From Siphonodentalium dalli (lineage: Eukaryota > Mollusca > Scaphopoda > Gadilida > Siphonodentaliidae): DNA of 64,000 nucleotides. The stretch covers positions 8,459,784 to 8,523,783 of the forward strand of contig CP136066.1 in NCBI GenBank assembly GCA_032622095.1. Direction: 5' to 3'. Shown here piece by piece: positions 11,344 to 24,422 of this stretch. The number at the start of each line of letters is the position of its first letter. Within the stretch, counting starts at the first letter, position 1. The notes beneath the pieces are model-generated. The model saw only the letters and a list, made by a program, of their open reading frames with translations, made no database searches and was not told the DNA's origin. The position numbers and the translations under genes are program-made.

Positions 11344-11934
11344 GCGTTAAATTTTATTTCAATTGGTAAAACACTTGGCCGATAATATTGGAATCACACT
11401 GGGATGATACTGTAATGTAAATAAATGTTAATGAAATGACGAACACATTGATAGTTACTTATGGGCAAAATTTAGAAGTTTCGGCAAGAAAAGAGCATCG
11501 GAAATTTCAAAAACTTTATAATTCGTTTCTCGCTTGCTCATCCAAATTAACAAGTGCATGACTCGTAGCTAACTTTAGTTTCTAATTGCTGTAATGATAT
11601 CGACGAATGCGTATACAATTTTCCACCCATTGAGACAATCGAAAAGTTAGGATACATGCCTTAGTTTGTGTCGATCTGGGTTAAATTCATTCATCGGTAG
11701 CCATGTCTTATACGGTACGGAGAATGCTGCGTTTGCCTGATGGAATTGCATGTGCTGTTGTACCTGATCTCAGATGCGAATAAGTTTGTTGTAATGATTC
11801 AAATATATAAAGGGCCACGCCCGTAACGTTATATATCCGATGAAACATAATTACGTTTCTGTACGAAACTAGCTCAAATCACCATGTATGTCCTGACTCC
11901 TATAAGTCACCAGGATAATTGGGATCAAAGGTGC

Positions 11935-12050
11935 CGTTTGCAATTTTAGGGTCAACCTAGAATAAATTTGGACTAAGTTGGTTTCTATTCCATTTTGAAG
12001 AGGAATATATCCTCTATAACATATCCAAAATCCGCTAAAACCGCTTTGAG
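11935..12050 (+). repeat. Inverted repeat arm (partner 13870-13985)
   Basis: About 105 bp containing AATAAATTTGGACTAAGTTG, then CATTTTGA, AGGAATA, ATCCTCTAT and ACATATCCAAAATCCGCTAA. The same sequence lies in reverse complement at 13870-13985. The two are 1.8 kb apart and could be the ends of one element or two unlinked copies. Confidence 0.8.
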
Positions 12051-12169
12051 TATTTTCTGAAATCCATGATGGCGTCCATGACGTCAGTTGGTATAGAAGA
12101 ATTCTGAATTTCGGTGGTAGGTGCGCCAACAAATACCAAATTAGTAATAAAATAAAAACACACAAACAA

Positions 12170-13740
12170 TTCTTAGTCGTAAAACATATCGGTATAATGT
12201 CTGTCCCAATATGGCCGCCAAAATGGACAAAATCGAATGAAATTTACAATTTGCGGAAAATTGAATAGCTGGTCATACAAGAACGAACAAGCCCTCGAAT
12301 TATACGAGGAACAATGAATTCAGAGTATAAGGGAGCTTTTAATAATAGTATGTAAGAATTCTCTCTAATGTATCTCGCGAGATAGCAATCGAATGCAATG
12401 TCTCATACAACGATTAAATATGGACTTTTTGGGCGCCAAGAAATAGAAGAATAACACAGTTGTATCTGTACTGTCTATCTTGAATCGTGTAATATATGTG
12501 TATTAAAACAGCTAAATGTGATCTAATAGGGATGTATTAATTATGTGACCTTTTCTAGAAGCAGAAATGTATGTAATGAAAACAGTCTCACGAATGTGAC
12601 CGATAATAATATACTTTTTAATTTACAACACCAAATCTGTCAAAATTCACTACTTTAGAACAGTGTGAGAGCTATTCATATGGTACTAGGTAATATGTGT
12701 AGATCCTATTGTCCGTGTCTTAAACTAGTAGTCATAGTTGCCTCCGGTCAAGTGATTAAACACGAATATTTCGTTTTTATCTCAAAACTACATGGTGGTA
12801 TACCATGAACGCAGTTTATCAAAATACAAAGGAGTACAATAGACTATCTTCAATAAATTCTCAACATAACCAAATTTGCCTACATACTCGGTGGCAGAGA
12901 CTGTCTTTGTACCTGGAAATGATATGTGCTTAAATGCACTAAGGCCACATATACGCGAAACATACTACCTTTCCTGCAACCGCATAGCCGCGTTTACTCA
13001 TTCTCCATAATGTTACACATATCTCCTGCACACAGAACCATAAATAGCAACATTGAGTGAATGGTAAACGCAGAACAAATAACTGTAAACGCCGATGACC
13101 TGATGTTTAGCGCAAGTGTGTGGGTGGCAATGGTAATATAATTTCAAACAACAAGATACTGAAAACTATGAAAATCAGTATTAAATAAAATGTACGCTGA
13201 TGTACAGTCTCTTCGATCTAGTGAGATATGGTACTATTCTGTTGAAGAGATGAGTTTTCTTTACAGTCAAATCAGCATTACGACATACGTGTATGATTTA
13301 TTGTCACGGAGAGTGTTGAAAATTCAGGAAATATAACTAGTATTTACACAGCTAGCAAGAGTGAGCACTTCAGTTTCTGCGTTACATTCAATAATTAATC
13401 ATCATTCCAAATGAAACTACAACGCACTGAGTGTTGCATGCCCGAAATAACTGTTTTGGCCCGACTGTTGAGTGCATTCTAAGCAGAAAACCCGAGTAAG
13501 TAAATCATTGGGTTAACGTGCGTAGCAGTGATCGATAAATCATTCAGATAGACATGTTTTAATTATATGTGTACCTTTAAAGATAAATAACAACATACTT
13601 GTAAATTACCAATGTGTATTTTCGCCTATATGTGGTTATCCAATATGTTGCTTTCGTTGTACCATGGATTGGAGTTGCGGCCATTTTGACACCCATTTCA
13701 TCGTGATTGCATTATTTTCTGTCCTTGTTACTCTATTCGG
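12170..13740. other. No gene recognised
   Basis: AT-rich, stop-dense sequence lying between the inverted repeat arms. No domain, RNA gene or tandem repeat seen. Confidence 0.5.
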
Positions 13741-13869
13741 CCCCTATACTCTTTCACACAAACTGGTATATATCGGATGGAGGATTAATGCGTTCTGGTG
13801 TCGCCGATGATGGATATTGTAGAAAAACGTACTCCACAAGGTCGAAACATGGGCATTTTTAAAATCTCT

Positions 13870-13985
13870 GTAAAAAAGTGTGCTCAAAGTGGATTTTAGC
13901 GGATTTTGGATATGTTGTATAGAGGATGTATTCCTCCTCAAAATGGAATTAAAACCAACTTAGTCCAAATTTATTATAGGTCAAA
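13870..13985 (-). repeat. Inverted repeat arm (partner 11935-12050)
   Basis: Reverse complement of 11935-12050 with roughly 85-90% identity by eye. The similarity ends abruptly on its lower-coordinate side. Confidence 0.8.
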
Positions 13986-14086
13986 TCTTTTATCGACCAT
14001 ACTAAATACAGAGTCTTTACACATATGCATCGCCGGCGAAGATATATACGCATTATTATATTCATGTGTCTCCTTTACTTGTTAAT

Positions 14087-14130
14087 AAGCCCACGCACGC
14101 GACGCCCCGCAGGGGCGAGCCGTGGGCTTT
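14087..14130. repeat. GC-rich hairpin
   Basis: AAGCCCACG and CGTGGGCTT form the outer stem, with GCCCC/GGGGC pairing inside (centre about 14105-14115). It stands out as GC-rich in AT-rich DNA. No T-run or coding gene adjoins it, so it is not an evident terminator. Confidence 0.6.
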
Positions 14131-15102
14131 AGTGGGTACTGAGCACACGCACTCGACGCTGGGAGAGCATTGAATCTGCAATGCTGTTAAACGAAAAATA
14201 AGTTTCTAAATATATATATCATGACCCCGACACACACTTTGAACTTTGAACTCATTTTTCCGAGTCACCTATGTAGCGATTGGATGATCGCGTTTGTCTT
14301 AACCAATCAGAATTAACGTTGCTCATAGACGGTTGTTAGGCAAGTGATGCTATTCAAACAAGTGAAAACTCGCCACCTTGGATTATTATTTCCACGAATT
14401 ACCAATTACAACACAACGCGGTGGGCGAGAAAAAACTGATTACAGTATGATTTACAAGGTGAGTACACTACATGATCAGTATCGGATGTAGGATGTGCCA
14501 TTGTGCGCCTTGTTTGTTACAAATTCACCAATTCTAGGCGAGGACAGACTGACTCTTGACCGTTGACTTTAACTTACTATACTTACTTAGTTCTAACTTC
14601 TCAGTGACTCGGGTCCAAAATCATAATTCCACGATTCACTCTTGCAACAAATTTCGAAATTACAATTTGAACGAATCAAGCATCTACTGTCATTTGTGAT
14701 TATACTTGTGAGTACTATGCACACAGCGACAAAATGTATTTATGAACACAGTTTTGTCAAAGGTGGGGACATGACAATCCGCGGGATGGGATGGGATATG
14801 GCACAAAACGACAATCTGCGGGACATAATTTCAAATTGCGTGGGACGGCCGATATCTCGAGGAATACATGGCGTAGGGGGCTCATTTTGGTGTCTAATGA
14901 AAGGCCCACATTCGCCCTATCCACACATATTAACCCCGCCACTGATCGGACACCGGAAGTTACATTATTCGGTCGACAACTGACCTAACATAAAATGCCA
15001 CAAACACGAAAAACTCCGTTCGAAATTATTGTTTAGAATTTAGATTTCTCGATGAATACGCTAGCAAACAACAAGTTTTAGTATCAAATAACGCAGTGGA
15101 AT

Positions 15103-15241
15103 ACGAGTCCCCAGTTTATAGCGGAATTTACAAAACGAGTCCTAAAAACATTTGATCTGGGCGAGCCTTTGTTGAGGTCCAGACCTAATGTAGCGCACGA
15201 GTTTTGTAAATTCCGCTATAGCCTATACTCTGGGGACGAGT
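15103..15241. repeat. Foldback element, about 139 bp
   Basis: Left arm ACGAGTCCCCAG, TATAGCGGAATTTACAAAAC; the right arm is its reverse complement with a short insertion (ATAGCCTATACT) and ends GGGGACGAGT. A MITE-like foldback. Confidence 0.8.
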
Positions 15242-15768
15242 TATAGGTTATATTTATTACATGATCTAAAGCCTAGACAAAACCTACTTAAATCAACAAA
15301 TGGGACGCTAAACTAACATCGGCTTCTATGAGGCATGCGATGAGTTTTCATGTTACTGTGCGTTGTTTGCATGAATTGCGCGTGTAAAGAAATAGTCCCA
15401 GATAAATAAAGACACTTTGATGTATTTAATGGTGTATATATAATGACATAACTTTTCAAATTCTTCATGATAATAGCTGGTTGGAAAAATATTGCAAGGC
15501 ATAATATACGAAGTGTAAATAGACGACAGACCGGAAGTCAAGGGTCACCTTGCACTATTTCCTGTTCTTAAACGAACGTTGAATATCACAATTTATCATA
15601 TAATTAACCCACAAAACCAGGTGCATAATTATTGGTAAAACAGACGTGTAATATTAGCACGTGCGATGACGTCACTCCATTATTTAGGCCTAAATGACTT
15701 GCGATTGCTGAAGTTTATGATAGTAGTCTTCGACGAATACTTCACATTTATTTGATCATGTAATAAAA

Positions 15769-15913
15769 GGTATCTCAAACTCGTTCTATTTTATACGTAA
15801 TTTATCAACCTCCTCCATTAAATTCTATTTGAGCCTCGGTGAACCTCGGCTCAAATCGAATTTAGCTAACTCGGTTGATAGATTCCGTATAAAATATAAA
15901 CTCATGTGAGATC
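15769..15913. repeat. Foldback element, about 145 bp
   Basis: Inverted arms begin near TATCTCAAACTCGT and ATGTGAGAT and include TATTTTATACG, TATCAACC, AAATTC and TTTGAGCC, meeting at TCGGTGAACCTC. Decayed, with several mismatches. Confidence 0.7.
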
Positions 15914-15999
15914 CTCTATTTATAGAATGGGTTTATTGAATGTAATAAGTGTGGGATACAAATAGGCCAATCTGATTGTGATTGGGCCTCTCTACCAAA

Positions 16000-17950
16000 C
16001 CTATGTTACCCCAACCAAAAATGGATTGACTTCTCAGTTAAACGTTTGTGTTGATTGAAGGTTATGCAAACTTGCAGATAAATTATAACACTTGTAAAGT
16101 CATAAAACTTCAAAATAAAAAAATATGATCTTATTATGCCAACTAGCTGACCTTATAATGCAAATACGAGTGACTCACTTTAGAGGGGTGAAGGAAAGGG
16201 GCTATCGGCCCTTTCGACCATCCCGGGTTAGCCCCCCCTCCCCCCCGTATAAACCTAATTTAGCGAAGAAAATATTGATCTTGGAAACAAAAATATTACG
16301 ATTTCAAACTACGCGCCATGTTTTTGACCTTCACCGGAGAAGACGCAGGTTGCAGGAAGAACCGGAATTGATGCATTCAATCTCTTCCATCGAACAATCT
16401 CACTCCCTATAAAATACTTGACGCTTTATGACTCTTGTTTCTTTCTCCTTTTTCCCCGAATCGGTTATAACGGGCCTTCTTTTGCAGGTAACATGTTTTG
16501 TTTGCAACTCAATAATGTTCGCGAATGGCCGTCGATAAAAGACACGCAACATATGCGATTTCAAGAACGGTAACTCGTAATGGCATAATTCTCCATTTTA
16601 TGACTCCAGCCATAAATGAATTTATATTAAATAATTCAATTTTACTTTTACGATAGCCTGTTAACCGGAACGTTTTCAGTAGACATCGTCGACTCAAATT
16701 AGTTATTTTATAATATAATATTCATATTAGATCGCTATTGTCACTGGGAATTTATTGAAATTGGGGTACAGTACCCCTTTAAGTGTTCATGCTAACCAAA
16801 AATGTAGGTCTCATAAATTTCCTCTCGAGGCGACACCTATGTCCCTAATTTGCCTTGACTATAAAGACGTGATCAGATCTTCCAGCACTGTTTAATTATA
16901 TGTTCATGTCCTAGTTATGTATCCCCAGTGGCGATCATTAGCAAGTATAAACAGTTCGCGACCTGATTTCCAGGTTGTCCTAAGTGACCTTTTTGTGAAA
17001 ATGAGATATTAGTATCGTTGAAAGCAGAATTTCATTGCGCTTCTAATGGTGGAAACAGGAAGTTCGTATTTTCACTTCTCGCGAAGATATCAGGCATTCT
17101 GTTCTATCCGTCGTACATGAAATACAATGTATTTAACTTCCATGTTGTCACATCTCATTTTAAGCATTATAGCCGTATTTCCATTTTGAACTGGAATTAA
17201 TTGAATACTATTTAGCGACATAGGATATTGTGGAATTGAAGATATGCTTGGAACATAATAGAATTGTCACAATTGCATGTGATGGGAAAGCAAATTATTG
17301 CATAATTATAGGACAACACGGAATTGAATTGGGTTGTTATTACTAACGTATACATTTATATAATATCAGCATATACACGTAGTATGATCGACATCTGCAT
17401 AATTATAAATTATCCGTAAGTGCCATGGGCTGGGATGACTGTAGCCTCCCAAGACATTTTGCAAGTTTGAAATTTGGGAATTATCGTGAAAATTAGGTAA
17501 ACAGTCAGGCAATTTGTATGGTGATTCGGCGGGGAAATTGTGGTAATTTCAGGATTGTTTTTCATATTCCGACTGAAATATACACAATTTTGCATGTATT
17601 TAATATATGTAACAAATATAGAATACATATGTATACCACATAGTTAATCGATCTACATAATAGCGGACCCATAATACAACTTAGTTTGTCGGCAGGGGTT
17701 TGGCGAAGGTGTCCTGAATTTGGAGGGGATTCCCAACTTCCCACGTTATAAATTCCGATTGCACCACCAGTCATAGCTTCCCAATGTGTACCCCTTTCGC
17801 GTCCCCATTTTTCATAAGTATTGAAATGATATGGATATTGATATTTGGAAGATGTTATATATACTTGTGTATACATGGGACTAAAACAATATCCGGGAGA
17901 AATTGCTCTTTGTAAATACCTGGGACTAAAAGGATGAATCTATACTATGC
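16000..17950. other. No gene recognised
   Basis: Open frames of 60-104 codons on both strands have no recognisable domain. A short C-rich tract lies at 16230-16247. Nothing else can be supported. Confidence 0.5.
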
Positions 17951-17954
17951 ATGG

Positions 17955-18596
17955 CTAACGCCCGTATATATCATATTCCACCAGTACAAAACCTGTGAAC
18001 TTTTGATGTTCTGACCCGTTCTGACGGGGAACTGTATGACATTGAACAAACCTGACGGGAAATATATTCTTTGTCAATACCTGTTCCTCAAAAATCTACT
18101 TCACATTAGGGGATGGTCCCAGCTCGAGATTGCATGCATTATTTTTTACTTGTGTAATAAACATTGAAAATAATAATCCGGGAGAAATTCCGTACTATTT
18201 TATGCGATGCAAAGCAAAATCGGTCACAAAGTCACTTACAACGTGCAACTTGGAGTTAGAACCTTCACCTACAGTGAAATACATTATTAAGGAACAGGTA
18301 ATAACTAAGAAATATATTATATGCCTGAAAACTGCACCAAAACATCTCGATGACGGGCCTACTATTTTTTAATTCCGGCTTATCGGCCATCTATAACATT
18401 ACTTCGTACTCATCAGATAGTCAAATAATGGAATTCTGGTAACCTTACGAAATCGAGAATATTGAAACCAACAACAATATTTGAGTATACGGTATATGTG
18501 TACCCATGTATTTTCAATGCTATACACTTCCGTGTCACAACATAAAAAAGTGCCCGGGTTTTGTCTGGTGGAATATGATCTCTTCGCGGGTGTTAA
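17955..18596. mobile_element. About 640-bp TIR element
   Basis: Left end TAACGCCCG followed by ATCATATTCCACCAGTACAA, AACC and AACTTTT; right end is the reverse complement of TAACACCCG, ATCATATTCCACCAGACAAA, ACCC and CACTTTTTT. TIRs are about 50 bp with mismatches. The interior (about 18345-18540) contains the repeat shared with 4120-4265. No transposase. Confidence 0.65.
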
Positions 18597-18679
18597 ACAG
18601 AGTAGAAATTCATAGCATGATCAAGTTTCGTCTAATCAGGCTAACGGGTATCTAAAAAACCGTCTTAATAGTATACCAA

Positions 18680-19870
18680 ACCAACCGACGAGTGTCAAAG
18701 TCCGTTGAACTGGCATCCCAAAATCAGCCAAATTGTGTCGCAAACCACCTAACAGGTATCCCTATATATCAACCCAACTGTGGTCCCAAAGCATTAAAAT
18801 CCTGTCAAAACACGCCAAATGTGTGTTATAAACCATGCACCCGACCCGATGAGTGTCTCAAACCAACCATCAATTGAGTATCCCAACGTACCACCCAACG
18901 GGTGTCCAAACCCATTACATCAATGAGTGTCCATAATCATCCAGTAAGTGTCCTACGCTATACTTGACGATTGCCTCAAATCAACAGGAGTGTCTAACAA
19001 TATTCAACTATTGTCTTAAACCACCCCTGAATGTCCCGCTCCATATACAATGAGTGTCACAAACTAGTGTAGAAAACTACCCATCGAATATCTCAAACCA
19101 TCCAGCGAGTGTCCCATGGTTTGGTAAACTCATTAATTGGATGGTTTGGAACACTCATTTTATGGTCTGGAATACTCGATGGAGGGTGTGTACACTATAT
19201 ATGACAGTTAGTAGATGTTTTGTGACGCCCGTTGGGTGGGTTGGGAACTCATGTGATGGTTTGTGATACTAGTTTTATAGTTTGTGTCACCAGCTGGGTG
19301 GTTTGTGACACCCGTTGGATAGTTTGGGACACCAATTGGTTGGATTTTGGACACTGATTTTGTCACTGGTTGTGCCATTTGGGACACATGTTGAATCGAT
19401 TGAGACGAAATTGAGTGGTTTTGGACACCTGTTGTATGACAGGGCACTACCCAGATGGCTTGGGACACTAGATGTGTGGCATGAAGTACATCATGGATGC
19501 ATATTTGTCAATCTTTCTGTGGTTTCTGACATGGTTTGGGACACTCTTTGTGTGGCTTTGGTCATTCATTGAATGGTTTGACATACTCGTTGTGTGTACG
19601 TTGTATGATTTGGAGCACTAATTGGATGGTTAGTGACACACATTTTGGGTACTTTGAGATACCGGTTGGGTGGTTTGGGACACCACTTGTGTGGTTTGGA
19701 ACACAAGTTGTATAGTTTGTGGCACTACCAGTGTGGTTTGGAACATTCATTGAATTGTTTGGGGCACTATACTTGGGTGGATTGATACATCATTTGGTGT
19801 TTGTGAAGCATGGTTTGGGGTACTATATGTGTGGGTTGGATACTATTTGCATATGTTGTAGGCACACTGT
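18680..19870. repeat. Large foldback made of degenerate 20-21 bp minisatellite units
   Basis: 18680-19115 consists of units like CCAAACCACCCAACGAGTGT. 19120-19870 consists of the reverse complement (TGGTTTGGGACACTCGTTGG). The whole is therefore an inverted repeat of two degenerate minisatellite arrays meeting near 19118. Units vary strongly in sequence but keep GTTTGGGACAC. Open frames inside encode 7-residue repeats (for example Val-Pro-Asn-His-Pro-Thr-Gly) and reflect unit length only. A related element with the arms in the other order is at 63140-63835. Confidence 0.8.
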
Positions 19871-20001
19871 ATACTGTAATTTATGTGTGACGTCACAAGT
19901 ACGCACGCCCGCCTGTTACATATTATACACGACCGAGCAAGCGCGCCGAGCAGGGTTATAAATATGTGGAAATTATCTGGATTTGCAAAATAATTACTAA
20001 G

Positions 20002-20580
20002 TCATTTCTTGAATCTTTATCCTAGTTACCCTGGTTATTCCGGTAGATCATTACTTGAATCTTTACTCTGGTTACCCTGGTGACTGGTGCTAGAAGTTTC
20101 GTTTGAAAAAAAACGTTCCGGGGTCAATGCCCAATGTAACAACTACTTGACAAAGATACATAGAACTTGAGAAGGATCCGTGTAGCGATATATATAACAA
20201 TAAACAGCTAATTGAAAAAACACCATGACGGCTAGCGCAGCAGCTCACTACCAAGCCTTGAAATAGGGTGTCTGTCACCTCTTTCATGAGGTGAGATACC
20301 CTGGTTACCCTGGTTATGCCGGTAGATCATTTCACGAATCTTTATCCTGGTTACCCTGGTTACGCCGGTAAGTCATTTCTTGAATCTTTATCCTAGTTAC
20401 CCTGGTTATGCCGGTAGATCATTTCATGAATCTGTACACTGGTTACCCTGGTGACTGGTGCTAGAAGTGCCGTTTGCAAAAAACGTTCCGGGGTCAATGT
20501 CCAATGTAACAACTACTTGACAAACATCCATAGAACTTGAGAAGTATCAGTGTAGCGATTTATATAACAACTAGCAGGGT
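20002..20580 (+). repeat. 46-bp tandem repeat plus duplicated 110-bp flank
   Basis: Units of about 46 bp (ATCATTTCATGAATCTTTAT, then CCTGGTTACCCTGGTTATGC, then CGGTAG) occur at 20002 and 20047, and again at 20326, 20372 and 20418. Each cluster is followed by the same 110-bp segment (AAAAACGTTCCGGGGTCAAT and onward) at 20092-20200 and 20465-20575, so the cluster plus flank is itself duplicated. 20201-20250 (AACAGCTAATTGAAAAAACA and GACGGCTAGCGCAGCAGCTC) recurs at 23547-23592. Confidence 0.8.
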
Positions 20581-21670
20581 TACCCGGCGTTGCCCAGGTT
20601 AAAGTGATGTGAAACCCTCGGTGGATATTTGGTGGGAATAGAGAATACTCTTGCTCTCAGAGTGTTACACGTATTCTCATAAATTGTATATCCAAATGGC
20701 ATCACAAACCATGATTCTTACACATAGAATATAAGTAGTGGCTCACCTTGTCAGTTCGGAGCGATTATCAATGTGTTTATCGCGTTTAATCCGTCCCACC
20801 AATAAAGACGTATTTATTTAGTTACAACTGCGTATACTTCAGACGTTATAGCATGAAACATGAACATTATAAACATATTAGTTCGAAAAAATAAAAGACG
20901 ACAATTGTGTTTTACATAAAGATGTATCAATCAATCAATCAATCAATCTAGTTTATCATATCTTCATGAATTTAGATACCGATGTTTTAAAGATATGTCC
21001 AGGTGCTCCTCTGTTCTGGTGCTATTATATATACTGGCTAATCATTTTCAGTTTAAAATAATTGATGTTAGGCACGTATAGCAGCTACATGTGCCGACAC
21101 AGCGAGATTTTGAGTTGTTTATGTTAGGCGATGAGTCTGTTATAAAAAATGAAAGAAATCCTCTGTATCGGGCAGGTATACCCTTGTCAGATGTCAATAT
21201 TGGAGGATCCTGAAAAGTGATGTGCCACGGACTGCGTTTTTCTTTATCTCAGAAGTAACCATATTTGACTGCACACTGTGAACAGGCTTGCTCTGCATTT
21301 CCATATCTCTTGGCAATTGTAACTTTTTTGTGTGGAAACTATATTGAATTTGACAGACTCAATCGTGTTATAATATATACATGAGCCATTCTAATATGCA
21401 ATCATCTGACGATTCAAGATCCCTCAGTTTGAATGAATATATGTATCTATTAAATAGATTGTTATAAATATACTTTTAATGCTATTTTCTATGATGTATT
21501 TGTGTTGCTAGATCAGTATAGGAATGCCCTGATTTCATCCCCATATAAATATGACAGTTGATAAGATATAATTGTTCAAGTGACTTACTTCGGTCACCAT
21601 TTGTCGAGATTGTGAAATTGGAATGCCAAACACTCCATAGAACGACATGGAGATGATCTGGGAGATGACT
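20581..21670. other. No gene; one microsatellite
   Basis: A (CAAT)n tract of about four units lies at 20930-20948. 20574-20612 carries a motif (GGGTTACCCGGCGTTGCCCA) resembling a repeat terminus. No coding domain seen. Confidence 0.5.
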
Positions 21671-21679
21671 ATATATAAC

Positions 21680-23540
21680 TTTGTTGGATATCGGCGAATT
21701 GAACAATCTGATAAATGCTAGTGAATCTCCTCTCGTCATCCGTGACCCCAAATGTGATTTAATTCATCATATCATATCACTAGAGAAGAACGTGCATGAA
21801 TTTGGTGGAATCAGTGCTAAATATATTTGTATCAACTTTGGTGCAACTCCCCTCATGCATGACTGGAACCGCGCCACTTTTGTCATATTTAAATCACGTC
21901 TATTAGACTCATACATGCATTATATAATGGAGATGTTTATATATAGGTTTGGTGGTAATCGGCAACTAAACAAATTATTATCATAGTTATTACACCCCCC
22001 CCCATCTCTCACCCAAACGGGACCAATTTCGCGTCTTTAAATCACACGTTTATATTCCTCGTATCACGGAGAAGAATAATATATCAATTTGGTCGAAATC
22101 TGTGCTAAAAATAGCCCCTCCACCGACACCAACAACGTCACTTTTGAAAAATTTAACCCGCACCATTATCTTACTCGTAAAACGTTACCCCTGTTAGACC
22201 GCCTTGGTGCCCTCTCGATTGCACCCTTAAAGTTATATATAGAAGTAATAAAACACAAACAGATATTCGCAAATATTTGATTCATTGTATCATTTGAGAA
22301 GAACGTGTATGAGCTTGATGGTAATTGGCACTAAACATATTTTTATAAGTTTTTGGTGACCCTCCCGTCCCTATTTCGGACTCAAGCGGCGCCACATTTG
22401 ACATCATTAAACCACACACTTAGACTCATTATAGAGATGTTTATATATCAAATTTATGAAAATGGCGAGTATACAAATTCGTATCAAATTTAGGGCTACC
22501 ATTGCATATCTTTCACCTAATAGGCACCAATTTGGCGCATTTAAACCACACGATTAGATTATTCCTATCACGGAGACGAATATGTATCAATCAGGTGGAA
22601 ATCGGCGCTAAACATATTGTTTATCAATGTTTGTGTCCCTCGCACCCTCTAGGCACCCCTGACTCGAATGGCTCCACTTTTGACATCTTTAAACCACACA
22701 ATTAGACTCCTGATATCATGGAGATTATTATTTGTAAGTTTGGTGCTAATCCGCGACTAAACAATTTTTTTTCAAATTATGTGTAACCCACCCCATCTCT
22801 CACCAAAGCAGCACCAATATGACGTCTTTAAAATCACACGATTAAATTCCTCATATTATGGATAAGAATGTGTATCAATTTGGTGGAAATTGGCGCTAAA
22901 AATATTGTATAAATTTTGGTGCCCCTCTCCCTTTCAGTGCACCCCTGACTCGAATGACGACACTTTTGACAGCTTTAATCCACGGCATTAGATACCTCAT
23001 ACCATGGGGTTATATTTGCATAAGTTTCGTGGCAATCGGCGACTTAACCAATTCTTATCAGAATTAGTACCCACCCACCGCCCCCCCCAAATATATTATC
23101 CCAACGACACCAATTTGGCGTCTTTAAGTCACACAATACAATTCCTTGTATCATGGAGAAGATCTCAGAAGAATGTGCATCAATTGGTGGAATTCGGCGC
23201 AAAAATTATTTTGATCAATTTTGGTGCCCCTCTCCCCTTTCGGACATCCCTGACGCGATCGGCGCGACTTTTGATATTTTTAAACCACACCATTAGATTC
23301 CTCATATTATGGGGATGATTATATATAAGTTTGGTGGCAATCGGCGACAACTTTTTTCTGCCCCTCCCTTTTTCTGCCCCTGACAACAACGGCGTCACTT
23401 TAGAAAATTCTAACCTTCACCATTATCTTTCTCGTAAAAAATTACTCCTATTAGATCCCTTTGGTGTCATCTAGATGGTCCCCTGTGAATTTCTATAGAA
23501 CACAGACAGACAGACATACAGACATTCGCAAATATAGATA
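21680..23540 (+). repeat. Tandem repeat of about 290-bp units, about six copies
   Basis: The phrase (G)AAGAA...GTATCAATTTGGTGGAAAT recurs at about 21784, 22070, 22297, 22573, 22864 and 23169, a spacing of 227-305 bp. Each unit also carries a second half with TATATAAGTTTGGTGG, AATCGGCGACTAAACAA, a C-rich stretch and TTTAAATCACACGATTA, so a unit is probably a diverged dimer. The overlapping open frames are not genes. The block is bounded on both sides by the AACAGCTAATTG...GGCTAGCGCAGC motif (20201-20250 and 23547-23592), which suggests that the tandem arrays belong to one composite element. Confidence 0.75.
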
Positions 23541-23878
23541 TAGATAAACAGCTAATTGAAAAAACATCACGACGGCTAGCGCAGCAGCTCACCAGCACAG
23601 AGTTGTAGGCGGCTTTTGAGATAAACTAGGTAATAATAGTTAATAATAATAGTTTATTGCCAAGTCATAAATTAACATGAACAAAGAACATAATTATATA
23701 CATAATATACAGAAGGAAACAGTTGCGTTCACATCACGCTCATCATCACAACACAAGTATGAATGCGTCATATGTTAAATACTGTTATATACCTAATATG
23801 ATCGTACGTGACACGTAATGGAGCAACCACCGAGTTGATCATTAAGTTCAATGTTACAATAATTATAGGATGTTCAGT

Positions 23879-24422
23879 ACAGGGTACTACATTTGCTACA
23901 CCACTCGGAGAAATGTCTGTGTCGTCACACAAATACCATGCTAGAACTTGGATTGATATATTATATTCGTAATCGTATATAGTCACCAATAGCCGGGTTA
24001 CTACCGTAGTAACGGACATTGCCCATCTAGTGAACTATTCAAACCCAGCATTAAAATCATGGTTATGATCAGTCCAAACATATGAGTAAAGTTCGAACAT
24101 AAGATAATAATAGCTGAGAACCTGGTGTGAATTGAACTGTGGTTGGGCCTCAAGCATATCTACCCCTGCACGTCAGAACAGAATTACATGTATGCCATGA
24201 AATTGCATAAGTAGCTTGAGGATGGAAGTGAACCATCATCCCACAACGAAATCAACCAGGCCTGTTGGGTTTGAATAGTTCACTAGATGGGTACTACGGT
24301 AGTAACCCGGCTATTGGTTACTATATACGATTACGAATATATCAATTCAAGTTCTAACATGGTATTTTAGTGTGATGACACAGACATTTCTCCGAGTGGT
24401 GTAGCACATGTAGTACCCTGTA
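23879..24422. repeat. Inverted repeat in the element head, copy 1
   Basis: Arms of about 160 bp (23879-24048 and 24266-24422) flank a 217-bp unique loop. Both contain CACTCGGAGAAATGTCTGTG, TAATCGTATATAGT, CAATAGCCGGGTTACTACCG and TAGTGAACTATTCAAACCC. Copy 2 keeps the arrangement at about 29678-29842 and 30053-30213. Confidence 0.85.

Noticed and set aside
14087-14130. GC-rich hairpin as a histone-type or transcription terminator
   Set aside because: No histone gene, no downstream T-run or purine-rich element, and the stem differs from the histone stem-loop.
19208-19468. Frames encoding 7-residue repeats in the foldback minisatellite
   Set aside because: Periodicity arises from the 20-21 bp unit; frames are short, broken and present on both strands.
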